A DNA stretch of 64,000 nucleotides, taken from positions 1,550,001-1,614,000 of the forward strand of contig NZ_AP025477.1 in the NCBI RefSeq assembly GCF_024347415.1, given 5' to 3'. The notes under the pieces were generated by a model, which worked only from the letters and a program-made list of their open reading frames with translations, searched no databases and had not been told where the DNA came from. The position numbers were made by a program, and so were the translations under genes. Shown here in pieces: positions 34,964 to 43,716 of the stretch. Numbering within the stretch: the first letter of the stretch is position 1; each line of letters starts with the position of its first letter. The stretch is from Vibrio crassostreae. Lineage in GTDB: Bacteria > Pseudomonadota > Gammaproteobacteria > Enterobacterales > Vibrionaceae.

Positions 34964-36793
34964 ATGCGCCAAGGTCTTCCTACTCTACTATTTGCACTTG
35001 CTCCCTGCCTAATGACTCCTGCTGTTTTCGCAGAAGCAACACCACCAGCGATCGCGCCTTCTGTCACCGATATTGAAAGCTCACTATTCGAAAAGCATGC
35101 CGACTTAACGGCTGTTGAGAAGAAACTGGCTGACAAACAAAATGAAGTCGACAATCAAGCGCAACAAACGGCACGTCTAACCAAGTTATCAGCTCAAGCT
35201 GAGCAAACACTCGCAAAAGCGAAAGCCAGCCTAGAGCAAGATTATACGCGCATGATTGATGAGCCCGACTTCGACATCTCGCCAGCTCAAAGCCTATTCC
35301 AAGACGCGTGGAAAACAGTAAAAAAAGGCAAGCTTGCGATTTCAGACTCTGAGCAGAAGCAGCAAGGCTTGGTGATGGAACTTGAGGCTATTCAAGCCGA
35401 GAAAGCGACGGCAGAAGCTTCAATCGCAACCCTAAATCAAGACAAGCTAAGAGCAAGAGCAGAGCGACTAAGAAACGAGATCACTCAGACGGAAGAGCAA
35501 ACAGTGAGCTTTACTAACCGTTGCAGCAGCGATATGACACTGGCGCAATGTTCAGACCAAACGGTGACCTTGGCACTTCAAAAAGCGGTAAAACAGTTCC
35601 AACATAGTCTGGTAGATAACGCGACTGAATCGAACACAGTGAAAGAACACCTTGCGTCTGCTTCGCTGAATATTCATGTTCTGCAACACAAAGTGAAATC
35701 CTCTGGCTTTTCTGAAGATAACCGTTACCGAGCGGTGATTGCGGCGAACCTAGAAACACGCCCAGATAAGAACACACCTTGTCGTCTGCTTGGTATTCAA
35801 TCATCAAACTGTTTCACGCAAAGCGAGCAACAAGCCAACGACCAGCAAAAAGAAGTCGCTTGGGTTAACTTGGTGGTGCGTTCCAATCAATACAACGACA
35901 ATGTTTCTATCAACGGCGTGAACTATGGCAGCACACCGGTTGAAGTAATGTTGCCAACGGGCCAGCACATGGTCACGATCGAAAAAGAAGGCTACCTTTC
36001 TTTCCATCAAGAGCTGAAAATAGCCCGCGATCACAACCTAAGAGCCGTACTACAAGCCAAACAGAATTCATTGAATGTCGGCACTAAGTTTGCCGACCCT
36101 ATGGGTAACGACATTCAGAGCCCTGAAATGATTGTGGTTGGATCTGGTCGCTACCTGCTGGGTGAAAACAATGCCAAGCAAGTGACCATCAAACAGCCAT
36201 TTGCATTAGCCGCAACTCCGACTCGTGTTCAAGATTTTAAAGCATTCGTTGAAAGCACAGGCTACCAGACAGACGCAGAACTGATGAACACCTGCGATAC
36301 GTTCGTCAATGCAGAGATCACAACCGTTTCAGACAATGACTGGCAGAACCCAGGCTTTAAGCAAGCAGATAACTCGCCGGTCGTTTGTGTTAGCCAAAAT
36401 GATGCCAAAGCTTATACTCGTTGGTTATCTAAAAACACAGGCTTCACTTACCGTTTGCCAACGCCACAAGAGTGGGAAGCTGCAGCAAGAGCAGGCCAAG
36501 ACACCAACTTCTGGTGGGGCAACGAATTCCGCTCTGGCAAAGCCAATACAGGCTGGGCGGGTACACCTTGGTCAAACGTTAGCACATCTCCAGTTAAGTC
36601 ATTCCTGCCAACGCCAACAGGCTTCTACGACATGGTGGGGAACGTATGGGAATGGACAACCGCTCAGAAAGGCTTAGCGAAAGGTGGCGCGTGGAGCTTC
36701 TCTCCGGAAGAAGCGAAAGTGTATAACGAACTGTACGTACCACCTTCAACCGCAGCTAACTATTTAGGATTCCGAGTAGTAAGAGATCTATAG
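34964..36793 (+). CDS. Exported coiled-coil/PEGA protein with C-terminal SUMF1-like domain
   Basis: 609 residues. Signal peptide (LPTLLFALAPCLMTPAVFAE), then a coiled-coil region (about 40-195), conserved Cys in CSSDMTLAQC, a PEGA domain (about 305-365; VMLPTGQHMVTIEKEGYLS) and a C-terminal formylglycine-generating-enzyme-like domain (about 375-609; RLPTPQEWEAAARAG, MVGNVWEW, GGAWSF, LGFRVVRD). The first half is a paralogue of the previous gene. The SUMF1 fold here is likely a binding module rather than a sulfatase-maturing enzyme, which was not tested. No membrane anchor beyond the signal peptide. Confidence 0.85.
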   Translation: MRQGLPTLLFALAPCLMTPAVFAEATPPAIAPSVTDIESSLFEKHADLTAVEKKLADKQNEVDNQAQQTARLTKLSAQAEQTLAKAKASLEQDYTRMIDEPDFDISPAQSLFQDAWKTVKKGKLAISDSEQKQQGLVMELEAIQAEKATAEASIATLNQDKLRARAERLRNEITQTEEQTVSFTNRCSSDMTLAQCSDQTVTLALQKAVKQFQHSLVDNATESNTVKEHLASASLNIHVLQHKVKSSGFSEDNRYRAVIAANLETRPDKNTPCRLLGIQSSNCFTQSEQQANDQQKEVAWVNLVVRSNQYNDNVSINGVNYGSTPVEVMLPTGQHMVTIEKEGYLSFHQELKIARDHNLRAVLQAKQNSLNVGTKFADPMGNDIQSPEMIVVGSGRYLLGENNAKQVTIKQPFALAATPTRVQDFKAFVESTGYQTDAELMNTCDTFVNAEITTVSDNDWQNPGFKQADNSPVVCVSQNDAKAYTRWLSKNTGFTYRLPTPQEWEAAARAGQDTNFWWGNEFRSGKANTGWAGTPWSNVSTSPVKSFLPTPTGFYDMVGNVWEWTTAQKGLAKGGAWSFSPEEAKVYNELYVPPSTAANYLGFRVVRDL

Positions 36794-36866
36794 GCTCCCA
36801 ATCACAGGAGCAAAATCTTAAATATTTACTCTAGGTTCTCAATTATCACATTGAACAGCATTTATA

Positions 36867-36904
36867 GGGGAATTCCCCCCTTATGCATAAGCACTCCTAG
36901 GAGT
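36867..36904. repeat. Three consecutive 12-bp perfect palindromes, 13 bp apart
   Basis: GGGGAATTCCCC (36867-36878), CTTATGCATAAG (36880-36891) and ACTCCTAGGAGT (36893-36904) are each perfect palindromes, with starts exactly 13 bp apart. They differ in sequence, so they are not a tandem repeat of one site. Confidence 0.85.
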
Positions 36905-36905
36905 A

Positions 36906-37058
36906 GATTCGTCGATAGAGTAGTAAGTCACTCTGGGTATCAAATTGATGCCTCAGTTTAATTTACCTGACCCTCGTAAATTAGACTGAAAATCTTCTAC
37001 ATGTCGACAAGGCATATCTTGTCTTTGGCCAGCCCCTCTTCAGGCTGGCTTTTTTTTG
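36906..37058 (+). ncRNA. Candidate small RNA with three hairpins
   Basis: Three stems follow each other: CAGTTTAATTTAC/GTAAATTAGACTG (36954-36988, one G-U pair) with loop CTGACCCTC, GACAAG/CTTGTC (37006-37023) and the terminator stem GCCAGCC/GGCTGGC plus eight Ts (37028-37057). The 423-base gap between two plus-strand genes has no open frame. The start is uncertain; no clear promoter was identified. It could be a small regulatory RNA or the 3' end of a long leader; the terminator is firm, the RNA itself is inferred. Confidence 0.55.
37028..37057 (+). terminator. Strong Rho-independent terminator
   Basis: GCCAGCC-cctcttca-GGCTGGC followed by eight Ts; it ends the candidate small RNA and sits 160 bases before the LuxR-type gene. 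Confidence 0.9.
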
Positions 37059-37216
37059 CCTGTTTATTACCCTTTATGCCCATCGATTCTCCGAGATTGA
37101 CACAGTTAGTCAGCAGTCCGTTCAACTGATATTCACCCTTTATTTCTCGTGTAGATTTCAAACTCAAATGGCCATTGCAGCACTATAAGAAACTGATATC
37201 ATTGTGATACCTCTGA

Positions 37217-37951
37217 TTGCGAGATAAAACATTGCCAGATCCACTCAACTCCATACATCGTTCTTTATTCGAGCAACTTCCAGGCTGCTGGGGCTGCAAA
37301 GATACTGACTCGGTCTTCGTGTACGCCAACCTTGCTTACAACCAATTGATCGGCTTAAAACAGGGCGAGACTTGTACTGGCTTGACTGACTTCGACATGC
37401 CCAGTCAAACCACTGAGTGCGCACAAGATTTCAGAGCTCAAGACAAACATGTGATGGATACACGCAGTACCCTTAAGATCCTTGATATTCACCCTTATCC
37501 AGACGGACGCTGGCACGCCCATATCTTTACTAAAACCCCTTGGCTTGATGACGACGACAACGTCCAAGGCACCATCTTCTATGGCCAAGAGCTTACCGAT
37601 ACCGCGATCTTAGAGGTCGGTCATTGGGTTTGTCAGGCAACAGGAACAAAAGGCAACCAGGCATCGCTTGCGGGGTCAGAGCCGCGCGTGTCTAAACTGC
37701 AAAAGCGGCTGACTTCGAGAGAATCAGAAGTGCTGTTCTTACTGCTTTTCGGCAAGAAACCACAGTACATCGCGTCGACGTTAAACATTTCAATCAAAAC
37801 GGTCGAAGGTCATGTCGCTAGATTGAAACAGAAGTTTGATGCACGTAGTAAAAGCCAGTTAATAGAGTATGCATTGGACTCAGGATTAGGCTCAGTGATC
37901 CCAGAAACTCTGCTCAAAAAACAGATCTCCGTTGTTCTGCACAGTGACTGA
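37217..37951 (+). CDS. PAS-LuxR transcriptional regulator
   Basis: About 244 residues from TTG 37217; a second TTG at 37232 has a weak GAG site before it and may be the true start, as no ATG is available. Residues 12-125 form a PAS-like sensing domain (GCWGCKDTDSVFVYANLAYNQLIG); residues about 165-225 form a LuxR/GerE helix-turn-helix (LTSRESEVLFLLLFGKKPQYIASTLNISIKTVEGHVARL is the whole run; its core is NISIKTVEGHVARL). Signal and targets unknown. It is the plus-strand gene of a convergent pair with pdxH. Confidence 0.85.
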   Translation: MRDKTLPDPLNSIHRSLFEQLPGCWGCKDTDSVFVYANLAYNQLIGLKQGETCTGLTDFDMPSQTTECAQDFRAQDKHVMDTRSTLKILDIHPYPDGRWHAHIFTKTPWLDDDDNVQGTIFYGQELTDTAILEVGHWVCQATGTKGNQASLAGSEPRVSKLQKRLTSRESEVLFLLLFGKKPQYIASTLNISIKTVEGHVARLKQKFDARSKSQLIEYALDSGLGSVIPETLLKKQISVVLHSD

Positions 37952-37978
37952 TTTACTGTTCAACTGAAAATGCAGACA

Positions 37979-38017
37979 AAAAAATGCCGTTGATAAGTCT
38001 CATCAACGGCATTTTTG
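37979..38017. terminator. Bidirectional terminator between luxR-type gene and pdxH
   Basis: ATGCCGTTGAT / ATCAACGGCAT with A-run on the left and T-run on the right, suited to both converging genes. Confidence 0.9.
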
Positions 38018-38047
38018 GATCGGTTAACAGCTAAGCGATCAAGCAGC

Positions 38048-38683
38048 CTAAGGCGCTAGGCGATCAATATCCCAGCTGTTGTCTTGGCGAGAGAACAAGA
38101 AACGGTCGTGCAAGCGGTGTTCACCACCTTGCCAGAACTCAATACTATCGACACGAACTCGGAAGCCCCCCCAGAAAGAAGGCACTGGGATCTCTCCTTT
38201 AGCAAACTTCTGTTTAAGCTCTAGATACTTACCTTCTAAAATCCCACGAGCTGAGATGCGGCTACTCTGCTTACTTGCAATCGCGGCCAATTGGCTCTCT
38301 TTTGGACGTGACGAGAAGTACTTCATATTTTCCATAGCCGTCAGCTTTTCAGCCGTGCCCGTAATATGAACCTGTCGCTCAAGTGGATGCCAAGGGAAGT
38401 GCAAACTGATTTTGCTGTTGTGCTCAAGCTGGTGCGCTTTACGGCTACCCAAGTTGGTGTAAAAAACGAACCCGTCTTTATCAACATTCTTCAGCAGAAC
38501 AATTCGTTGGAATGGCTGACCATTTTCATCAACCGTAGCAACTGTCATGGCAGTAGGGTCCGTCAACTTCGCTTCAATGGCTTGCTCTAGCCATAGATTG
38601 AATTGCTCAATCGGGTCTGCGGCCAAGTCTTTACGTCTCAATCCACCCTTAGCGTATTCGCGACGAATATCTGTCAGTTCCAT
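38048..38683 (-). CDS. pdxH: Pyridoxamine 5'-phosphate oxidase
   Basis: 211 residues from ATG 38683 with a strong AAAGGAG ribosome site; the 34 extra codons up to 38785 are not family sequence. Conserved motifs: [14 protein letters not shown] at the N-terminus, [20 protein letters not shown] for FMN binding, [11 protein letters not shown], and the C-terminal [12 protein letters not shown]. It oxidises pyridoxine or pyridoxamine phosphate to PLP, the cofactor of the PLP enzyme at 9320 among many others. Confidence 0.97.
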   Translation of the reverse strand: MELTDIRREYAKGGLRRKDLAADPIEQFNLWLEQAIEAKLTDPTAMTVATVDENGQPFQRIVLLKNVDKDGFVFYTNLGSRKAHQLEHNSKISLHFPWHPLERQVHITGTAEKLTAMENMKYFSSRPKESQLAAIASKQSSRISARGILEGKYLELKQKFAKGEIPVPSFWGGFRVRVDSIEFWQGGEHRLHDRFLFSRQDNSWDIDRLAP

Positions 38684-38850
38684 TTGGTTGCTCCTTTCAA
38701 TTTTTTTGTGATTTTGCGCTGTAATCCTTTGAAACACAAGTCTCAGCCATGGTTTTGTCTCACAGAAGCTGTTCGGTGTTAACAAGATCTCGGTACTCTA
38801 TCCATCATATTGATAATCTTTATGCAAACCGATGACAAGCAGAGATCCAA

Positions 38851-40773
38851 GTGACCAAAATACTGCCTAACCTAATGACTCCTTTTGTTTTATTCTCGTT
38901 GTTACTGGGAGCAGCAGGGCTGACCGCAACCCACTTTATGGCAGTACAGTTCCAAGAAAAAATCGTCACTCAGCAACTCAATGAAGCGGCCAATAAAGCC
39001 AACCTACAAATTGATTCTGAATTGGACAAATTCAAACAGATCCCGAACTTACTCAGTCATGACCCGCGCTTGCTTTCTTATTTTGACTCATCACCGCAAA
39101 CAGACAAGATTTCCGCGGCTCAGCTCAATCAATTGCTGTTTGAATGGTCAAATCAAAGCCAGGCCGACACTATATATATCCATGACCCAAGTGGTACTGT
39201 GGTCGCTTCCAGTAATTATCAAAAGCCTCGCACCTTTGTGGGTGAGAACTTCTCGTTTCGCCCCTACTTTGCTTCTGCCATTCAAGGTAACAACACACAC
39301 TACGTCGCACTGGGTGCCCGCTCGAATGTACGCGGTTACTTTCTATCTTCACCGCTGTATGTTGAGAATGACATTGTTGGTGTTATCACCGTAAAAGTGA
39401 GCTTAGAGAACCTCGAAAACATCCTAACCAGCGACGAATTTGAGATTGTGGTACTCGACTCTAACCAAGTGGTATTTCTATCAAGCCAAGCTCCGTGGCT
39501 TTACCATTCATTGTTGCCACTAACGCAGCAACAACAAACGGATATCGCAATTCAACGCCAATACGGTCAAAGCGAAATTTCGATCATCGAAGTCTTTCGC
39601 TCTTCAAGCTCTCAACCAGAAGCTAACGCTAATCGATCTAACAACCTTCAATCCAACCAAATCCAAAAAGAGCTCACGGCTAACCAGTTATTCAAGCTTG
39701 GTACTTTTAATCTTTACCCAGCTGCCGTCAGTAACAATCAGTACCAAGTGGTCGCACTAAAAGAGACTCGGGCTGAGCTTATAAAAGTACTGCAGATCGA
39801 TGTCATCTTCGTCGTGATTTACAGCTTGGTGATGCTTATTGCTTGGTCATGGCGCCAAACCTACGTAGCGAAAGTGGCGTTGACCCGACTCAACCAAAAC
39901 TTAGAGCAAACCGTTGATAAACGGACTCACTACTTGAAGCAATCCAATCAACAGCTGCAACAAACCATCTTTCAATACCAAGAGTCGCAGTTGAAGTTAA
40001 AGCAGACAGAACAAGAGCTAACACAAACTGCGAAATTAGCGGTACTTGGTGAGCTGTCAGCCAGCATTAATCATGAAATCAACCAACCACTTGCAGCACT
40101 GCGAACCTACAGCGAGAACAGCTTAAAACTGCTTGAAATGGAACGAACCGATTTGGTGAAAAGTAATCTTGAGAAAATGATTGGCCTAAACAACACCATT
40201 ACCGACATCATCGCGCGACTCAAAGTCTTTACTCGCAAGGTCACCAAACAAGAGCATCATGTAGCCAACCTGCATCAAGCGGTCAACAATGCCACCAGTA
40301 TTCTCAGCGCACTGATGATCAAGCAAGGCATCACGCTCAGGTTAAGCACGGTACCAGATGACATTAATATCGCGATTCATCCGACCGAGCTCGAACAAGT
40401 GCTGGTGAATCTGATTCACAACGCGACTCAAGCTCTTCAGCAGCAAGCCATAGATCAACAAACCTTGCTCCAACAAACAACAGTTCAACAAACAGCAGAC
40501 CAACAGGCTATTCCGCAGATAGGCGTTGAATGGCAACTGCATGAAGACATGTGTCAGGTGATCATTTGGGATAACGGAATTGGTATGTCTGCCGACAAGC
40601 TTGAACAACTTTTTGACCCGTTTTTCACCACTAAGCCTGAAGGTTTAGGGCTTGGACTCTCTATATCTAAACGGATTATTGAAGCGTATCACGGCTCGAT
40701 CAGTGCAGCCCAGTTGGAGCCGTCAGGCATGGTATTCTCGCTTAATATCCCGTTATACAAAGTTAACAACTGA
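38851..40773 (+). CDS. DctB-like membrane sensor histidine kinase
   Basis: 640 residues from a GTG start. First transmembrane helix at about 8-28, a periplasmic Cache-type sensor (about 35-310), second helix near 318-338 (VIFVVIYSLVMLIAWSW), a coiled linker, then HisKA with the acceptor His near 407 in INHEINQPLAALR, N-box (LVNLIHNATQAL), G1 DNGIGM and G2 GLGLGLSI. DctB kinases sense dicarboxylates; this ligand is unknown. Between N-box and G1 is a Gln-rich stretch of about 30 residues encoded by repeated CAA/CAG. The partner regulator follows 43 bases downstream. Confidence 0.9.
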   Translation: MTKILPNLMTPFVLFSLLLGAAGLTATHFMAVQFQEKIVTQQLNEAANKANLQIDSELDKFKQIPNLLSHDPRLLSYFDSSPQTDKISAAQLNQLLFEWSNQSQADTIYIHDPSGTVVASSNYQKPRTFVGENFSFRPYFASAIQGNNTHYVALGARSNVRGYFLSSPLYVENDIVGVITVKVSLENLENILTSDEFEIVVLDSNQVVFLSSQAPWLYHSLLPLTQQQQTDIAIQRQYGQSEISIIEVFRSSSSQPEANANRSNNLQSNQIQKELTANQLFKLGTFNLYPAAVSNNQYQVVALKETRAELIKVLQIDVIFVVIYSLVMLIAWSWRQTYVAKVALTRLNQNLEQTVDKRTHYLKQSNQQLQQTIFQYQESQLKLKQTEQELTQTAKLAVLGELSASINHEINQPLAALRTYSENSLKLLEMERTDLVKSNLEKMIGLNNTITDIIARLKVFTRKVTKQEHHVANLHQAVNNATSILSALMIKQGITLRLSTVPDDINIAIHPTELEQVLVNLIHNATQALQQQAIDQQTLLQQTTVQQTADQQAIPQIGVEWQLHEDMCQVIIWDNGIGMSADKLEQLFDPFFTTKPEGLGLGLSISKRIIEAYHGSISAAQLEPSGMVFSLNIPLYKVNN

Positions 40774-40848
40774 CGCAGAATTGGTATTGTTAACGAGAAA
40801 ACGAATTTCACATTATTGCTAATCTCACATACAGCTAAGGACTCGGCT

Positions 40849-42153
40849 TTGCACTCTATGCCCAAACTCTATTTTGTCGACGATGAACCCGCTATCCGAG
40901 ACTCCGTAGAACAAGCCATGCTGATTGAAGGCATCGATATCGTCTGCTTTCCTAATGCTATTGAGGCTCTAAAGAAGATAAATACCACGCAAGCCGGGAT
41001 TGTCATTACCGATATTCACATGCCGGTGATGGATGGCATTCAATTAACGCAAAAATTACTGAGCCAAAATCCTCATTTTCAGGTCATTGTACTTACCGGG
41101 CATGGTGACGTGCAAACCGCGGTATCTGCGATGAAAGCCGGGGCTTATGATTTTCTGGAAAAGCCGTTTGTGGTCGATGCCCTCCTCACAGCAGTAAGAA
41201 AAGCCGCAGATAAGCTCGCACTGGTTGAAGAAAACAACCTATTGCGTAAAGAGTTGGCGATGCAAAATCAGGTGGGCCCAAAACTGATTGGTCAATCGCC
41301 ATCAATGCAGGCATTACGCCGAGAACTGATCACCTTAGACACCAAAACCAACCCACTTCTATTGTTTGTTGGTGATTTAGGGACGGGGAAAAGGGTCACA
41401 GCACAATACACTCATGATTTACACAGTCATCAAACTGCGGAACTTTGCCCTGTTGCTGCGTTTAATTTGCCACGCAGTGACGAAGCGACATTTCATCAGT
41501 TTGTTTTGCAACTGTTCTTGAAGCATCAAGGTGGAACGATCTATATCCATGAGACAGAAGCATTAACTCAGGATCAATGGCTGTGGTTAGCGAATCTAAA
41601 ACCCACTCTACTTCGTGAAAACTCATGCAAGACCAATGCAACTTGTATCATTATCGCAACCAAAATAGTTCCTACTACAATTACAGGTGAACTGCGCCAA
41701 TTTAATTTACTACCCTTGGCGCAAAGAACGGAAGATATTGGGTCTTTGTTCAAACACTTTGCTCGCGGTGCAGCAAGTCGCTATCAGTTGCCGCCGCCCG
41801 TTATTACAGAAAAAGAGATTCAACGACTCATTGCAACGCATTGGGTAGAGAACATTCGCCAGCTTCGCCAGCATGCCGAACTCAGAGTCTTGACTCAAAT
41901 TAAGCAGCCGTCGCTCGACAGCGATACTAATGAGCAAAATGACGATAACGAACTCGACGTCAGCATTGAAGAACAACAACAGTCGTTAAACCAACGTACC
42001 GATAGCTTTGAACAAATTATCTTGATTGAGGCACTACATCGCCATCAAGGTCGTTTAAAAGAAGTACAACAAGAGCTGCAGGTGTCGCGAAAAACGCTGT
42101 ATGACAAACTAAGAAAGCATCAGCTCGATAAAACCGATTTCAAGAACCGATAA
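40849..42153 (+). CDS. DctD-like response regulator with degenerate sigma-54 ATPase domain
   Basis: About 434 residues from TTG 40849 (AAGGA site); ATG 40858 is another start. Receiver domain 1-125 with acidic pair DDE and phospho-Asp in ITDIHMPVMDG. The AAA+ region is degraded: GDLGTGKR replaces the Walker A GxxGxGKT/S, YIHETEAL replaces the Walker B DE motif, and the GAFTGA sigma-54 contact loop is absent. A Fis-type helix-turn-helix ends the protein (ALHRHQGRLKEVQQELQVSR). It probably binds DNA but cannot activate sigma-54 in the usual way. It lies before the Lap genes. Confidence 0.85.
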   Translation: MHSMPKLYFVDDEPAIRDSVEQAMLIEGIDIVCFPNAIEALKKINTTQAGIVITDIHMPVMDGIQLTQKLLSQNPHFQVIVLTGHGDVQTAVSAMKAGAYDFLEKPFVVDALLTAVRKAADKLALVEENNLLRKELAMQNQVGPKLIGQSPSMQALRRELITLDTKTNPLLLFVGDLGTGKRVTAQYTHDLHSHQTAELCPVAAFNLPRSDEATFHQFVLQLFLKHQGGTIYIHETEALTQDQWLWLANLKPTLLRENSCKTNATCIIIATKIVPTTITGELRQFNLLPLAQRTEDIGSLFKHFARGAASRYQLPPPVITEKEIQRLIATHWVENIRQLRQHAELRVLTQIKQPSLDSDTNEQNDDNELDVSIEEQQQSLNQRTDSFEQIILIEALHRHQGRLKEVQQELQVSRKTLYDKLRKHQLDKTDFKNR

Positions 42154-42265
42154 GTCTTAAAAAATATATAAATTCAAAGATTTAAAGGAACAAAATCTTA
42201 ACATTTATAAGAAGTAAGAATACACTCAATAGGCTTGCACTTTTACTTAGCGAACAAGGACTGTT

Positions 42266-43657
42266 ATGAGTCAGAAAAATTTCAGCAAATTGAACGAGAC
42301 CGAGCTTGAGTATGTCGACGATAAAACAGCGGCACTACTCCTCAATACGCCCACCAGTGCGCGTATTATGTTGTGGGTGATCGTTCTGTTTTTTATTGCT
42401 GCTATTGGGTGGTCTGCTTGGGCAGAGATCGACAAAGTTACCGTTGGCCAAGGCAAAGTGATCCCTTCCTCTCAAATCCAAGTGGTGCAAAACCTTGAAG
42501 GTGGCTTAGTTAAAGAGATCTTAGTTAAAGAAGGTCAACGTGTTCAGAAAGGTCAGCAGCTACTGTTGATCGATGACACTCGATTCCGTTCGGACTTCCG
42601 CGAACGTGAACAACAAGTGGCGAACTTAACCGCCAACGTGTTGATGCTATCCGCTTCATTAACCAGTGTCGTCATTAACGAAGAGTTCTCTGTTGAAGAG
42701 TGGAAAAAAAGCGTGTTGCTTGATTACGGTAAACTCGCCTTTCCACCAAAATTCTACGAACTTCAGCCTAAACTGGTTAATCGCCAAAAAGCCGAATATC
42801 GTCAAGATCTGAATAACCTAAAAAACCAACTTTCTGTTTTTGATCAACAAGTTGAACAGAAACAGCAAGACCTAGTTGAGATTAAGGCGCGGGTTCGCAA
42901 CCTAAAACAGAGTTACCAGTTTGCTCGCCAAGAACTGGATATCACCAAACCCCTCGCCGATGAAGGGGTGGTACCACGAATTGAATTACTTAAACTGCAA
43001 AGACAAGTGAACGACACTCGCCGAGAAATGACCTCAAGCGAGCTAAAAATCCCTCTGCTACGCTCAGCAATCAAAGAATCCATGCTCAGCCGTATTGATG
43101 CTGCCCTGAACTTCCGCTCCGAACAACAAGAAAAGCTCAATCAAGCGCAAGATAAGCTCTCTGCAATGACCGAATCGGCTGTTGGCCTTGAAGACCGAGT
43201 AAACCGTACTGTGGTGGTTTCTCCTGTAACTGGCACCGTTAAAACATTGGGCATTAATACTGTCGGTGGTGTTATCCAACCGGGTATGGACATCGTTGAG
43301 ATTGTACCGACAGAAGACTCTCTCTTGGTTGAAGCGAAAATCGCCCCACAAGATATCGCTTTCCTACGCCCAGAATTGACTGCCATCGTTAAGTTCAGTG
43401 CCTATGACTTCACTAAATACGGCGGTCTAGAAGGCGTACTAGAGCACATCAGTGCCGATACCACTCAAGATGAAGAAGGCAACAGCTTCTACATCGTGCG
43501 TGTGCGCACCGAAAAACACAATTTTGGACAGAACGAAGAGTTGCCAATCATTCCGGGCATGACTGCCTCAGTCGATATCATCACAGGCAAAAGAACCGTG
43601 CTTGAGTACATGTTGAAGCCACTATTAAGTGCTCAAAACAATGCACTAAAAGAGTAA
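42266..43657 (+). CDS. lapC: Type I secretion membrane fusion protein (HlyD/LapC family)
   Basis: 463 residues. A single inner-membrane helix (about 33-52, MLWVIVLFFIAAIGWSAW), a lipoyl half-domain (GQGKVIPSSQIQVVQNLEGG), a long periplasmic coiled coil (about 120-300) and the returning lipoyl and beta-barrel segments (VVVSPVTGTVKTLGINTVGG). It should bridge the ABC transporter encoded at 46320 to a TolC-type outer-membrane channel. No TolC gene is in this window. First gene of the secretion cluster with lapG, lapD and lapB following on the same strand. Confidence 0.9.
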   Translation: MSQKNFSKLNETELEYVDDKTAALLLNTPTSARIMLWVIVLFFIAAIGWSAWAEIDKVTVGQGKVIPSSQIQVVQNLEGGLVKEILVKEGQRVQKGQQLLLIDDTRFRSDFREREQQVANLTANVLMLSASLTSVVINEEFSVEEWKKSVLLDYGKLAFPPKFYELQPKLVNRQKAEYRQDLNNLKNQLSVFDQQVEQKQQDLVEIKARVRNLKQSYQFARQELDITKPLADEGVVPRIELLKLQRQVNDTRREMTSSELKIPLLRSAIKESMLSRIDAALNFRSEQQEKLNQAQDKLSAMTESAVGLEDRVNRTVVVSPVTGTVKTLGINTVGGVIQPGMDIVEIVPTEDSLLVEAKIAPQDIAFLRPELTAIVKFSAYDFTKYGGLEGVLEHISADTTQDEEGNSFYIVRVRTEKHNFGQNEELPIIPGMTASVDIITGKRTVLEYMLKPLLSAQNNALKE

Positions 43658-43716
43658 GGACGTTGGATGTTTGATAACGCCTTTCAGTACGCAGTAAATA
43701 GACAAGAGCAGAGGCT

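Noticed and set aside
36867..37058. Qrr quorum-sensing small RNA
   Set aside because: There is a TGACCCTC loop but no conserved Qrr target-pairing core and no sigma-54 promoter (TGGC-N-TTGC) was seen upstream.
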